Shown: piece after piece, positions 40,901-52,900 of the stretch
How the letters are laid out: every line of letters begins with the position of its first letter
Position numbering within the stretch: position 1 is the first letter of the stretch
Assembly: GCF_964355755.1 (NCBI RefSeq)
Contig: NC_092673.1
Location: forward strand, 11,597,001 to 11,661,000
DNA length: 64,000 nt
Reading direction: 5' to 3'
From: Antedon mediterranea
Taxonomy: Eukaryota; Echinodermata; Crinoidea; Comatulida; Antedonidae
The notes under the pieces: generated by a model
The model's database searches: none
Told to the model about the DNA's origin: nothing
Seen by the model: the letters and a program-made list of their open reading frames with translations, nothing else
Made by a program: the position numbers and the translations under genes

Positions 40901-43900
40901 AAATGTAACGTTGGTAAATTAGCTTAATAAATTTCCTCGGTACATTTTAACCTAACGCATTTGCATTGTATACTTGCATAATAAATCTTCCGCACATTAC
41001 ATCAATTTTAAGTTGTTAAATTAATGTGTAAAACCAGATATTCTACGACGGAAAAGGACATGTCAATCTCCGACATCGCTGCTGTCACACATCTCGCGTC
41101 GAGCCGGTCGAACTCGAGCGAGGAAAACTAAACGACGTGTTCAAAATATGGAACGTACCATTCGCTGATAGGGTGCATTAATGTATTTAACGGAAAACGC
41201 CACAACAAACACCCGCGTATTTTAGAGTACAAATTTTACTCACTACAATATTCACCGGATTATAATGGTTGGATCTTTAAAATTTTGAACGGGATTTACG
41301 CCTCATGCACCATTTTAAAATGTAGTTCGCACAATTACCATGCACAATACGTTTGTAAACTATGTTTTATCGATTTCAATGTAGATTTAGCTATAATTTA
41401 ATACCAAAATCCATAATATTTTTCCATAAACGGTGAATCAAAATTGGATTTTTGTCACAAAAATTGACTTTTCGTTACGAAAAACCTATTTATAGAAGAC
41501 GATTTTTGTATCAAATTAAAGCTTATTTAAAGCCTGATAACATACAACAAAAATTAATCCGCTAGCTCCAATGGTAATCGTGCGATCATGTTTTGAAAAC
41601 TGATGGGGATTTTCCGATGAGGTTTTCAACGCGCGGAAATCGGCTCGACGGGATTTTAGAACCGTTTTAAAATCGCATTTTCTCGGCAACTAATTCGTTA
41701 ATTTTAATTATAAACACACTTATACATAGATTAAAACAAGTACTTTCAAACAATATAAATTTTGTAAGTATTAATTAAGATTGAACACGATTTATTTACC
41801 ATCAAAGTCATACTACTTATTCGAATTTTTTTAATATTTCAAAAGTGATACCCCTCTGTCTGAGTCTGAGTCACAATAATATTAAACTAGCATTTACAGT
41901 ATACCTGCATGGTCTTTTTCTGCTTTAATATGTGGTTTTATATAACACCTAAATAAATTCCTGTCATTTGATTGGACGATTGTGGGTCACATGGCGTGCA
42001 ATAGTACGCACTATTAAACGATCGTTTAATAGTACTTTTTGAAACATTTTTGTGTACGAAAAAAAAAACGTCTCGCAGATGAAAAAAAATCTAGTACACA
42101 AATTATCCTATGATATGACTCTGTACTGTGAAATACAACAGCGCCACCTGTCGTCTGGCCTCAGTTTCGTTTCTCTTTTAAATATTTGTGTACGAAAAAA
42201 AAAACGTTTCGCGGATGAAAAAAAATCTAGTACACAAATTACCCTATGATATGGCTCTCTGTACTGTGAAATACAACAGCGCCACATGTCCTCTGGTCTC
42301 AGTTTCATTTGTAAACACCACCGCAAGATATGCAACAGCAGCAGATATTTGTGTACGATTTGGACATACAGTATATGTACTAATTTCATTCAAAAAGGAA
42401 TTTAAATTAGCTTTAGATCATTTTTAGGATTTTGATTAATTAATGGGGACATCCCTACAAGACGTGGAATTGTTGGAAAAACCATAATTAGCCTAGATAA
42501 GTTCCAATTGTCTGTCGAAGTTTTGCCTTTCAGCCAAGCTAGTACTAGGCTACTAGGTCTAGCCTAGGCCATGCTAGTATTAGGCTAGGCCTAGTCTAGG
42601 CGTTTTAGCCTTGCTAGGCCTAAGATTGTTTGGTCGTTTGTTGACATAATTAACACTAAAGTAGGTGTGTTTATAAAATCCATATAAATATAACATTTAA
42701 TATAATATTAAAAACCAAACGTTACTGTTTTTTAATCAATGTGAATGAAATGTAGGCCTTTGGCTAGGGCTACCTTACCTTATTTGATTCAAATGACAGG
42801 AATCTATTTAGATGTATTGTTATATAAAACAAATAATGAATGTTATATTCGTGTAATGGTACAAATAATGGCATTTGGTGAATGATGAAAGGTTAATATC
42901 AACTTGGCTATCGCCTCGTTGATATATAACCTTTCATCATTCACCTCATGCCATTATTTGTACCATTACACTCATAAACATTCATTGTATGTATAATATT
43001 ACATAGCCTATGTACATATGTGAACGTAATTGGTTTAAACTGCATCACATGACTACTGCTGCGAGGATCATAGATCGTATGTCCTCGAGTACGATGATAT
43101 TGACTGAGTAATTTTCGTGTGATTATCGTGTCCCTGTCATTAAACATATAAAATCCAGTAAATTCTCGAGGAGTTTGATATTGACTGTGTAATTTGCCTG
43201 TGGCAACACTCACATTTGGCGATAAATAAAAGTCATCATCACGAGACTAAGTTTTACACGCCGCGCCATGAAACTTGCCCTCATTTTGTTATTTGCCCTC
43301 TATAGTTGATGAAAGACTGTTTGTGATTGAAAAATTGGAATTTCTTCTGTTAATTGACAAGACCTAGTAAATATTTTATTGCCAAGGAATTATTAATTAA
43401 TAATTAATTAATTAGTAGTTATTTATTGCCTTTTTTAAAATTGAGCATTGTAATAACGTATGTGGCTCATCAAGAAACATTTATGTGATTCAGCTGTTTC
43501 GGAGGAGATACATAAAATTACGCTACCAATTTATATTAGCATTTATATATTTCCAATTAATTAATATAAATTAGTTAAATTTTGTTGTTTAAGAGAGAAA
43601 CATAGAATAACTTTGAATAACTTGACTCAAATGTTACTACCACCACTAATGGCCATGTTGTAGTTGCAACCCGCAAATCCAAGCCCGTATGAACAGGGTG
43701 TGCGGCCTAGGATAAGGCTTACCATTGTCGCTTGTATGAAACGCATTTAAAAACAGGAATGAAGACACTTTATACAAAACAAATTTTATGAATTTAAGAG
43801 TTTAAAAAGAAAAAGCGATTTAAAATCTTCGGAAAATACCCACAACCGAGTTATTTTCAAAACAGTGTCTTGTTGTCTAGCTTGCCCCCATGTGAATGCT

Positions 43901-46900
43901 GACGTCGTCAGAATAATACACCAAGCCATTTTCAGTTAATTATCGCCCTGGACCACCGTGTGTGCGTCATCAGAATAATACACCGGACCATTTTCAGTTA
44001 ATTATCGCCCTGGACCACCGTGTGTGCGTCATCATAATAATACACCGGGCCATTTTCAGTTAATTATCGCCCTGGACCACAGTGTGTGCGTCATCAGAAT
44101 AATACACCGGGCCATTTTCAGTTAATTATCGCCCTGGACTACCGTGTGTGCGTCATCAGAATAATACACCGGGCCATTTTCAGTTAATTATCGCCCTGGA
44201 CCACCGTGTGTGCGTCATCATAATAATACACCAGGCCATTTTCAGTTAATTATCGCCCTGGACCACCGTGTGTGCGTCATCAGAATAATACACCGGGCCA
44301 TTTTCAGTTAATTATCGCCCTGGACCACCGTGTGTGCGTCATCAGAATAATACACCGGGCCATTTTCAGTTAATTACCGCCCTGGACCACCGTGTGTGCG
44401 TCATCAGAATAATACACCGGGCCATTTTCAGTTAATTATCGCCCTTGATCACCGTGTGTGCGTCATCAGAATAATACACCGGGCCATTTTCAGTTAATTA
44501 TCGCCCTTGATCACCGTGTGTGCGTCATCAGAATAATACACCGGGCCATTTTCAGTTAATTATCGCCCTTGATCACCGTGTGTGCGTCATCAGAATAATA
44601 CACCGGGCCATTTTCAGTTAATTATCGCCCTTGATCACCGTGTGTGCGTCATCAGAATAATACACCAGGCCATTTTCAGTTAATTATCGCCCTGAACCAC
44701 CGTGTGTGCACGTGTTTATAGTGGTATTCTTCATTTATGCCCCTCTACAGAGTGCAGTGTATAATATTGTGAACTTTTTTCTGATATGATTTATTTATTT
44801 TTATTTTTAATGTTATGCTCTATAAATGAAAAAAAAATAAATAAACGAGAGACATGGTGTTCTTTTATTATTTCATAGGCATGAATTAAACATGAAATGT
44901 CTTGTATGTACACGGCCGAAAGTGTGTGGCGTATTTGGAGTTTTATTGATTTTGTGTTATAGACACAGCGATTAGTGCAACCAATTGGATACTAAATAAC
45001 TAAATTACATTGACTTATTCACCCGGCTTTAGGGTGTATATCTGAGGTTAACAGACCACACACGTGCACCATATCGGAGGCATTTTAAGTTCGGAGTACC
45101 GCATGATCAAATGTTAATTTTCGATCAAAGTTTATTATTAGTTTGTCGAAAAGATCCGTACTGTATTTAGGGAGAATTTATTTAAATTTACATAATGTAA
45201 TATTGGTTATTAAAGGGGGATTCTGGGTTTAAAATTGCTTTTAAATATCGTTTATTTATTAAATAAAAAATATTATAACAATATAGACATGTCAGAATGA
45301 AGAAGTAATAACGAGAAATTGAAAAAATTAAATTTCATATACATTTTAGGGTAAATTCATGGAAAGTCTGTTTTTCAGCAGCTTGGGGAAGCTCATTAAT
45401 ATTCATGAGATATTCACAAAATCACGTCATCAGTGGATTACAAACTCGCGACGTCAAGCTTGTACGTTGTGCTCTCTCTCCTCTGTCAAACGACGACCAC
45501 CCGATCATTGTGAAATACATTTTTTGTAGATTTGCTAAGCTAGGCCTAAAGTGTAATAATAACAGTAGTAGCATATATTTATTTGACATTTAATGAAATA
45601 CAAAATTTAGTTCAGATTACGGAGTCATAAATTATACTATTTTTATACCTCGAATTAATAGTACAGATCGTATATCGGCTTCACGTACTAGGCTAGGCCT
45701 AGCCTAAATCATTTTATTCATGCCGGGGTGAGAGCCATTTCTGACTAGGGATTCCATGCCACGATGGCTACGTTAAAACATTGGGGCCATTAATATTCAT
45801 GGGCCTAGCTAGCCTATTACTAAACGATTGGCCCATCAATAACAAAACTCAGTGGATTCCAAACCCATCCTATCAACCAAACTCCTAAACAATCTAAACC
45901 TAAAACGTTCTACAAAAATCGGCTGTAAATATTGAGGCAAAACAAGGTCCGATCGCCGTCCGCACGTATGGTGTCCCGATCGTCTAATAAGTAGGCCTAG
46001 TTTACTCTCCAAAAAAGCGGATACTGCATCAAGCAAGTAGACCGGTAGTAGGAAGGAGGCCTAGCCTAGCCGATCCGGCCCAGTTAAAAATTGAGCTAGC
46101 TAGTGTAGTAGACCCTATGCGAATTGATACTACTAGGCCTTTTACTATAGGCTACACTTGTTAAAATTAGCAATACTGTACTTATGTTTGCAAATATTCC
46201 AACTCTCTCATTCGAGCTATATTATCTATACCATTCCGGTAGGTTGAGTCGACCTTCAATCAAATACTGTACATCGTTCATGTTGTGATTATAGACGGGG
46301 TATACTCGACCCGACCAGTTTGGTATTGTATACTGTATCTGCTTATCACGTGACGATGCCAGGCATGGGCAGAGAGAGCACGTGTATCGTCGTCTCGCTC
46401 TCCTCGCTCAGCAGGAATGTATACGTTACGCTTCATTGATTTTGAAGGCTTTCCCTAAGTCAGTGCGAAAATCGGCAAACGTAAAGTGCAAACTTATCTA
46501 ATTTTTCACTGTTTTGATGGATTTTCATAGAAAATTGACTTTATAAATGGGAAGACCGACTAAAATTACATCAGATAAGTATAATTTTACAAAAGTAATT
46601 GATATGGTTAATGATAACGAGTCGTCGGAAGATTGACCATTTCACGAATTTCCTATTCTGTAACCACAGTGTGATTTTGCCGTAGCTGCACTTGTAATCT
46701 GGCCTCATTTCACAGCCTTCGTTCTGCTTCACTGGGCGCTTATATAAATTGAAACTTTTACCGTTCAAGAGACAAACAAATATATTTTACATTTTTTACT
46801 ATTCATTTTAAACCCGGAACCCCCCTTTAAATGTGATCAAAACAGTTGCTCTAGCCTATTAAACAGTGTGTAAGCATCTAATTTTGTTTCAATTTTCTTA

Positions 46901-49900
46901 CGTTTGGGACATATTACACATGTTTACTATGTATAAATGTTTATTGTATTTTGACATAATTGCTTATAGAGTAATGGCAAGGTTAATTGTCAAGATGATG
47001 TATTTGAAAGTGTGAGGACAAATCTAACATTTCTGGATCATTCTGAAGAAAATCTGATTCAAGATTTAGAGAAGCAGTATGGTGGTCTTGTTCAGTATCT
47101 AGTTGTTCACACAGCTAACAGAGTTGAAGTTACTCTTGAAGGTTAGAACAATGGTGGTTTTTGAAATTTAATTTACAATTTTGTTAGCTCATCTACAAGG
47201 TGAGAAAATATCCACAAAACATTTTTTCCACACAGGTGAAATCATGTCACCACAGATGTGAAAATATGTACCTCTCAAAGGTGAAAACATGTACCTCTCA
47301 AATGTGAAAACATGTCATCGACAAAGGTGAAAACATGTTGCCTACATACTTTAAAAACATAAAAGTATATTGTAAGTTTTTAAAACTTGTTTTTTAGCAC
47401 CTGATGTTCCAAGACCACCTAACTTTTTGATTCAAGATTCATCATTTGTCTTAAAAGGAACCAACTTTTTGGAACATATCATACATACGCAGTGCAACTC
47501 TACTAGTATGCTCATCGCCGTTTCACTGAGCACGCTTAGAAAGTATAGCATGTCTACAAATGATTTCCACTTACGTGAATCTGGTTGCAATGCTACCATG
47601 AATGATACACACATGATTTTTAAGTCTGATGTAGGGAAGTGTGGTATGCAGATCAAAAGTTCACAGAAAGAAACAGTTTATGTTAATGAGGTTGGTTTGT
47701 TTAAAGACACTTTCCATACATTTTTTCAATCTAATTTAAGGTCACAAACTGTATTTTATATGAAATTGAATACTTTTTTGTCGTTTAAAAATGTTTAAAA
47801 TAAGTCAATTCTAATCATTTAAGCGGCCCGCTATAAATTATGTGATGCACCCACATTTGGTGCGATATCATGAAGGGAAATGACAGAACTGAACCATAAC
47901 TTCCCCGATTTATTTTAACGGATTCTGCCTAAAAATAAAATTAATTCAGCAACAAGACTAAGCAAGTGTATGATATGTTTTTTACCAGCCAGACTTTTAA
48001 AAAGTAAATAAGCTAGGCCTAAGCCCCATCAATGGAAAGACATTTAACATGAGCTACTTGGGTAGTACAATGTTTTTCTCTTAATTAACCATATAAAAAT
48101 AAAGTTTATTATTTTAATGGAAACGTTATATATTCCCCAGTTTTATTTTTAATCTATTCAGTACGGTAGTTATTTTTAAGCATAAATGAACATAAAAAAT
48201 AGTAGTAAAGATTGTTTATTAGTATTTATATTTCAGTATAATGTATTGTAGTTAAGGTTTTTGTTTGTAAACTTTTTGTTTTTATACACAGCCTTTCAGA
48301 AAAGCAAATTTGAGCCATGTTTTCGTGTTTAAATAAAGCATATTATTATTAAGTTAAGCAACATGGGGCCTGGTCAGAGCTTGGATGGGAGACAATCTGG
48401 CAATATTGAGTGCTGTAGAGCTTGGGTCCCAAGGCACTGCTGACTCTTATGGCATCCCCTGCATCTAGTGTCTCCCTCAGACGTATTGGCCCATGCCTCT
48501 CCTCTCGTCAAGCTGGACAAGAGAAGCCCTTGATCAATGTTATTGTTAGGACCAGTCAAATGTGCTTTAAACAGTCCTGGCAATAGTTTCATCCATCATT
48601 TTTTTATTTATTTATTTATTTATTCCGGTATATAAAAACATTACAAAAAGCAGAACAAGTCTGAAATTATTGTAGTACATATAATAAAAAGTTTTATTAC
48701 AGAAAAAAAAAATTTAAAAAAATTTACAATATGCATAAAAAAATAAATATACTGTACATTAATCATTAAAATTTATCCAATAGACCAAAAATGCAATGTC
48801 ATAAAAAAATAGATCATTTCTTCATTCATTCAGATGAATGTAAAACTAATTGACATTGTTGTTCACAACAGACGTCAGCCTAAACTAAACTAAATGTACA
48901 TTTAAAGGAAAGGAACACCCTAATATCTTACCTAACTATTATAAAAGTAACCCTACCAACTTAATATTCAGCACAATTTATGTTTAAATCGGATTTGTAG
49001 TTTTCTAGTAAACAGGATTTTAAAGCTGTTTTCAAGACATTTGAAAATCGCCATCTTGTGCTCATGGCAGCCTGTTTGTGACGTCAGATACGGCCGACGA
49101 AAATTTTAAGATTCGCGGTTGCATTCAGCGCTTCTATTGGCTAAGCGAATCCGCTAATATGATTGGCTAATAACGCGACATGCGGTCATGCAGGACGGCG
49201 ATGACACGGTATGAGCATGCGCTGGCTTGGTAAACAAACCTTCGATCGATCTTTTCTTCTGCAAGCCAATTCGTAAATCTTTCAGCTATTGTTAATCTAT
49301 TGTTACTTTTATTGCCTAGCTGTTTCAAACGGGATTTGGTAGGGGAATTAACTGGCAAACCTTCGAAACGGAGGCTGTTGGTTGACGATGCAGTGTCTAC
49401 TTTATTTTCGTTCAACACGAGTTCTAGGCCTAGTAAGGCATACAGTACAGATACACTGGCCGAAAGTAAACCATTCTTCGACGGCTTGTTATGCTCGAGA
49501 ATGTTCTTCTTTTCTTCTTTTTTCCTCATCAGCACGACGCAAAACTAACTCTCTTTCTGTATATTCTGGTTCCAAATTTTTTGAATTATAAAAACTCCAA
49601 GCCATATTCCGAAAATATTAGGTATGTTAGGCTATTTAATTGATTTTATTTATGGTTATATCCCGCACTTCCATATTGAAATACTGTACTAAGACGATGG
49701 GCGCTTGGATTTGCTTGAATGCGTCCACCTAATCTGACGTCACATAATTGCTCTTAACCTGTCAAAATGGCGCTGTTCAATTTCCGATATTTTGTCGTTT
49801 AAAAGTCTATTTTTTAACTAAATTGCTTACTATTGTACCTTGAACCATTGTAATCATGTTTTTATTACATTTATCTATAAGCACAGTGGCACATTTAGCC

Positions 49901-52900
49901 CAGGGTGTTCCTTTCCTTTAAGACAAGGAATGACCTGGTTTAATGTTTTTAAAATAATATATATGCATTATTTTTATGAAACATCAACAATTGTAATGTG
50001 TTTCAACCATTCTCCAATCATGTGAGTGTAAATAATGAAATAAATTTTACAATGCAATCAAGATGTTTTTGTAATAGTTAGGTGATCATTTAGAATATAT
50101 ATAATTAATATTGTTTTTGTATGTAATCTTTATTATTATTATTGTTCTTTCTGTACACTATTTTGGTGTAACAATTATCTCAAAAAGTTAAATGACAAAA
50201 ATTTCACAATAACCTTTTAATTTAGTCCTTATAAGCTATTCAGCGTGATCACTCATCCACAATTATACGCCATGTTGTGAAATTACATTAGTAATCATAT
50301 GTACATAACTCGTCATAAAATTTCAATCAAATTCATTATACGTAAACATCAGGTGTAGGTTAAAAATAATAGCAAATAAAATGTACACATACACAGGGTC
50401 ATGTGCGTGAAATCATGCGTTAAAAATTTTAAAAGCTGAAAATTACGTTTTCATCAATTTAGAGCATGAATTAAGCCATTTGCATGTTGTCCACACCTGT
50501 GCACAATTCAGATAAGTTCGGCTGCAAGTCACAGGTTATTCCCTGACATTTACATTTTATTACCTCCTACATTCACTATTTGGTGAGTATTGAACATGAC
50601 GTCATCAAATGGCCACTTGAATTTAAAATTTAGATTTTTTTCTCTTTACTCAGCACTATAAGCGTATAATGCATCAGGTCATAGGATGGCATACTTCATC
50701 ATTTTTCAATTGTATGTTAATAACGTACATGCATGTTTTTATTCAAAGGGACGAATTAAATTCTAGTTTTAATTACATTTTTTTAGGTTCATTACACTCC
50801 AGAATCTAAAGTAATCGATACTGGTAATGAAGAATTGGGTTCTGGGTCGCTTCCTGATGATGAAGATGACAGTGATGGACATCGTGCATCCATCTCTGAA
50901 GTTCGATGTCGTTATCCTGTTAGTGGATTATCTAAATCTTCTGAAAGCTATCGAGATTCATCTGGCCCTATTATCTACAAGGTAATTACATCTCAACTAG
51001 ACCAGTGGAAAAGCCAGTCGACAAATCGTGTCAAATTTCAACTCAAAGGGGGCGCCCTACTTTTCTAATTTAGTTTAAAACTGCTAAATTTGAGAGTGTT
51101 AGAAAAACACAATATTTGTAAATTTATCTGATTATCGGAAAAATATTAATATTGAAATATATTTATAATCGGTTTTAATATATTGTCATGTAAAATTAAA
51201 TGTCTTTGAACAAAACGATAATCTGTAATTTAACGACAACAGTGCAAGTGCACACATAATATACCAGTGTGTAACTACACATTCACAAAAATGTTTGTTT
51301 TTCAAATTTATTTGATCTTACAAAAACTTAGGGCACTAAATTTTTAACAAATAAACATTTTATACAAAGACAGAACAATTTTATTTACCAAAATAAGTAA
51401 TCACGGTAAACTAGAACAGCACTCTGAGAGTGCATACCTCCGCCTAATGTAAAATTCTACTGCATAAGATTTCTCCGGAAGATATATATAATTTTTAAAT
51501 TTGTGATTAGGCTAATTTCACTACAACCATGTTAATGCGAGTTTGGTGTAATGGTTATGTATCCAGCATTTTACAGTTGAGATCCTAGTTTAATTCCTGC
51601 CAATGACCTTTTTTTTCATCATCATTATTTTTTAAATAATTTATTTATTACTTTTTAAATTATTCTATATATTTATTTAGTATAATTCCCTTATAAATAG
51701 AAATGTTAGGTTTTTCTGGCCTATTTAATATTATTAGTGCATTACATTTATTTACCCCCACATTCACTATTTGGTGAGTATTGAACATGACATTTAATCA
51801 TTGTTACCTATAATATCGTGTTGCATAAATGCTGTAATTAGCAAATAAAAATCATAGTACATCTGGTATGTTGTAGGTTTGCACAGGACCAAAGTGCCCT
51901 AAGGTAGCACTCCAGTTTAGTGTGGCAACTGCAAACAGCGATTCTAACCTTCTAGCAACAGTTCGAAGCTGCTCTGTGTCGTCGTTGAATGGAAATGTGA
52001 AGGATTATTATATAATTGAGAATGGATGTTCTCCCACTGACCTTGTAGATATTACTAGAGAAGTGAATGAGACAGTAACAATAAATTCATTGAGCATAGT
52101 TGAATCAACAGAGGTGTATGAGGTCACCTGTAAGGTTGCCATTTGTAGTCCAGTCAAAACAGAAAAGCATTCTCAGGTTTTGTATTTGTTCACTTTCCAC
52201 TTAAAGCTCAGGTACAGGCATGAATTTTAAATATAATATTTGGTTAATTGTACATAAATCAAATATTTGTAACAGAAATCAAGACGAATACATTTGTATT
52301 TGAATACAAAATTTGGCCAAACCAGGAAGACTTGTTTTCAGTAGTTAGGTAGTTAGCATAATGTAATAACATGTCTGGTGACTCCCTAGACGGTGAAAAA
52401 AGATGGTGGATATACGGTGGATAATTTTTGCTATAGCATGAAAATAAAAATCTGAAGTTGAATAAAAATATCAGAAATGTAATATTCAAGTTATATTACC
52501 TATATTTAGTCATCTGATAACTTTTTTTACCACACCGTTTATTTTTCATAGCTTTTTAAAATGCCTCTCTATTTACAAAATTTGTGTATAAAAGAATAGA
52601 GATTTTACTGTGTAATTTTAACTATCCCTCCACTGATAAGAAAGTGCTTATTTTTAACAAGCTCGTGTAACACAAATAAAATCCCAAAAATTATGAAACA
52701 TAGGGGAAACTATAGATCGATAATTATTGGAATGTATGATCAATAGAAATTTTTTGCCGGCACCTGGCCTTTAAGTACAGTATAGCTAAGCCCTGTTCTA
52801 TGCATATTATAATTTAAAAAAATGTTTCCATTGTTTTTATGTTTTAATCTATTTTTGAGAAGTATACAACTTTTTACAATAGATACACCCTTGTTTATGG

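Noticed and set aside
43909-44712. CRISPR-like regular array
   Set aside because: The whole 62-bp unit repeats; there are no unique spacers, and the DNA is animal. It is a satellite.
46972-47141. Alternative acceptor two bases downstream for exon 5
   Set aside because: It would put TAA as the first in-frame codon; the acceptor at 46968-46969 keeps the frame.
48351-48425. Functional 5S rRNA gene
   Set aside because: The first ~45 nt of 5S are missing, the C-box region has substitutions, and no T-run terminator follows the 5S end.
49167-49535. 122-codon minus-strand frame inside the TTAA element
   Set aside because: It overlaps plus-strand open frames of similar length in the same CpG-richer stretch; no transposase or THAP signature could be seen.
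51541-51603. Functional tRNA gene
   Set aside because: Only loose A- and B-box resemblance; no cloverleaf with a closed acceptor stem can be drawn. Kept only as a SINE-like trace.
52177-52230. Exon 8 extended to the gtattt donor at 52182
   Set aside because: It would change the phase and destroy the conserved CPNRKTTMPC word of exon 9.
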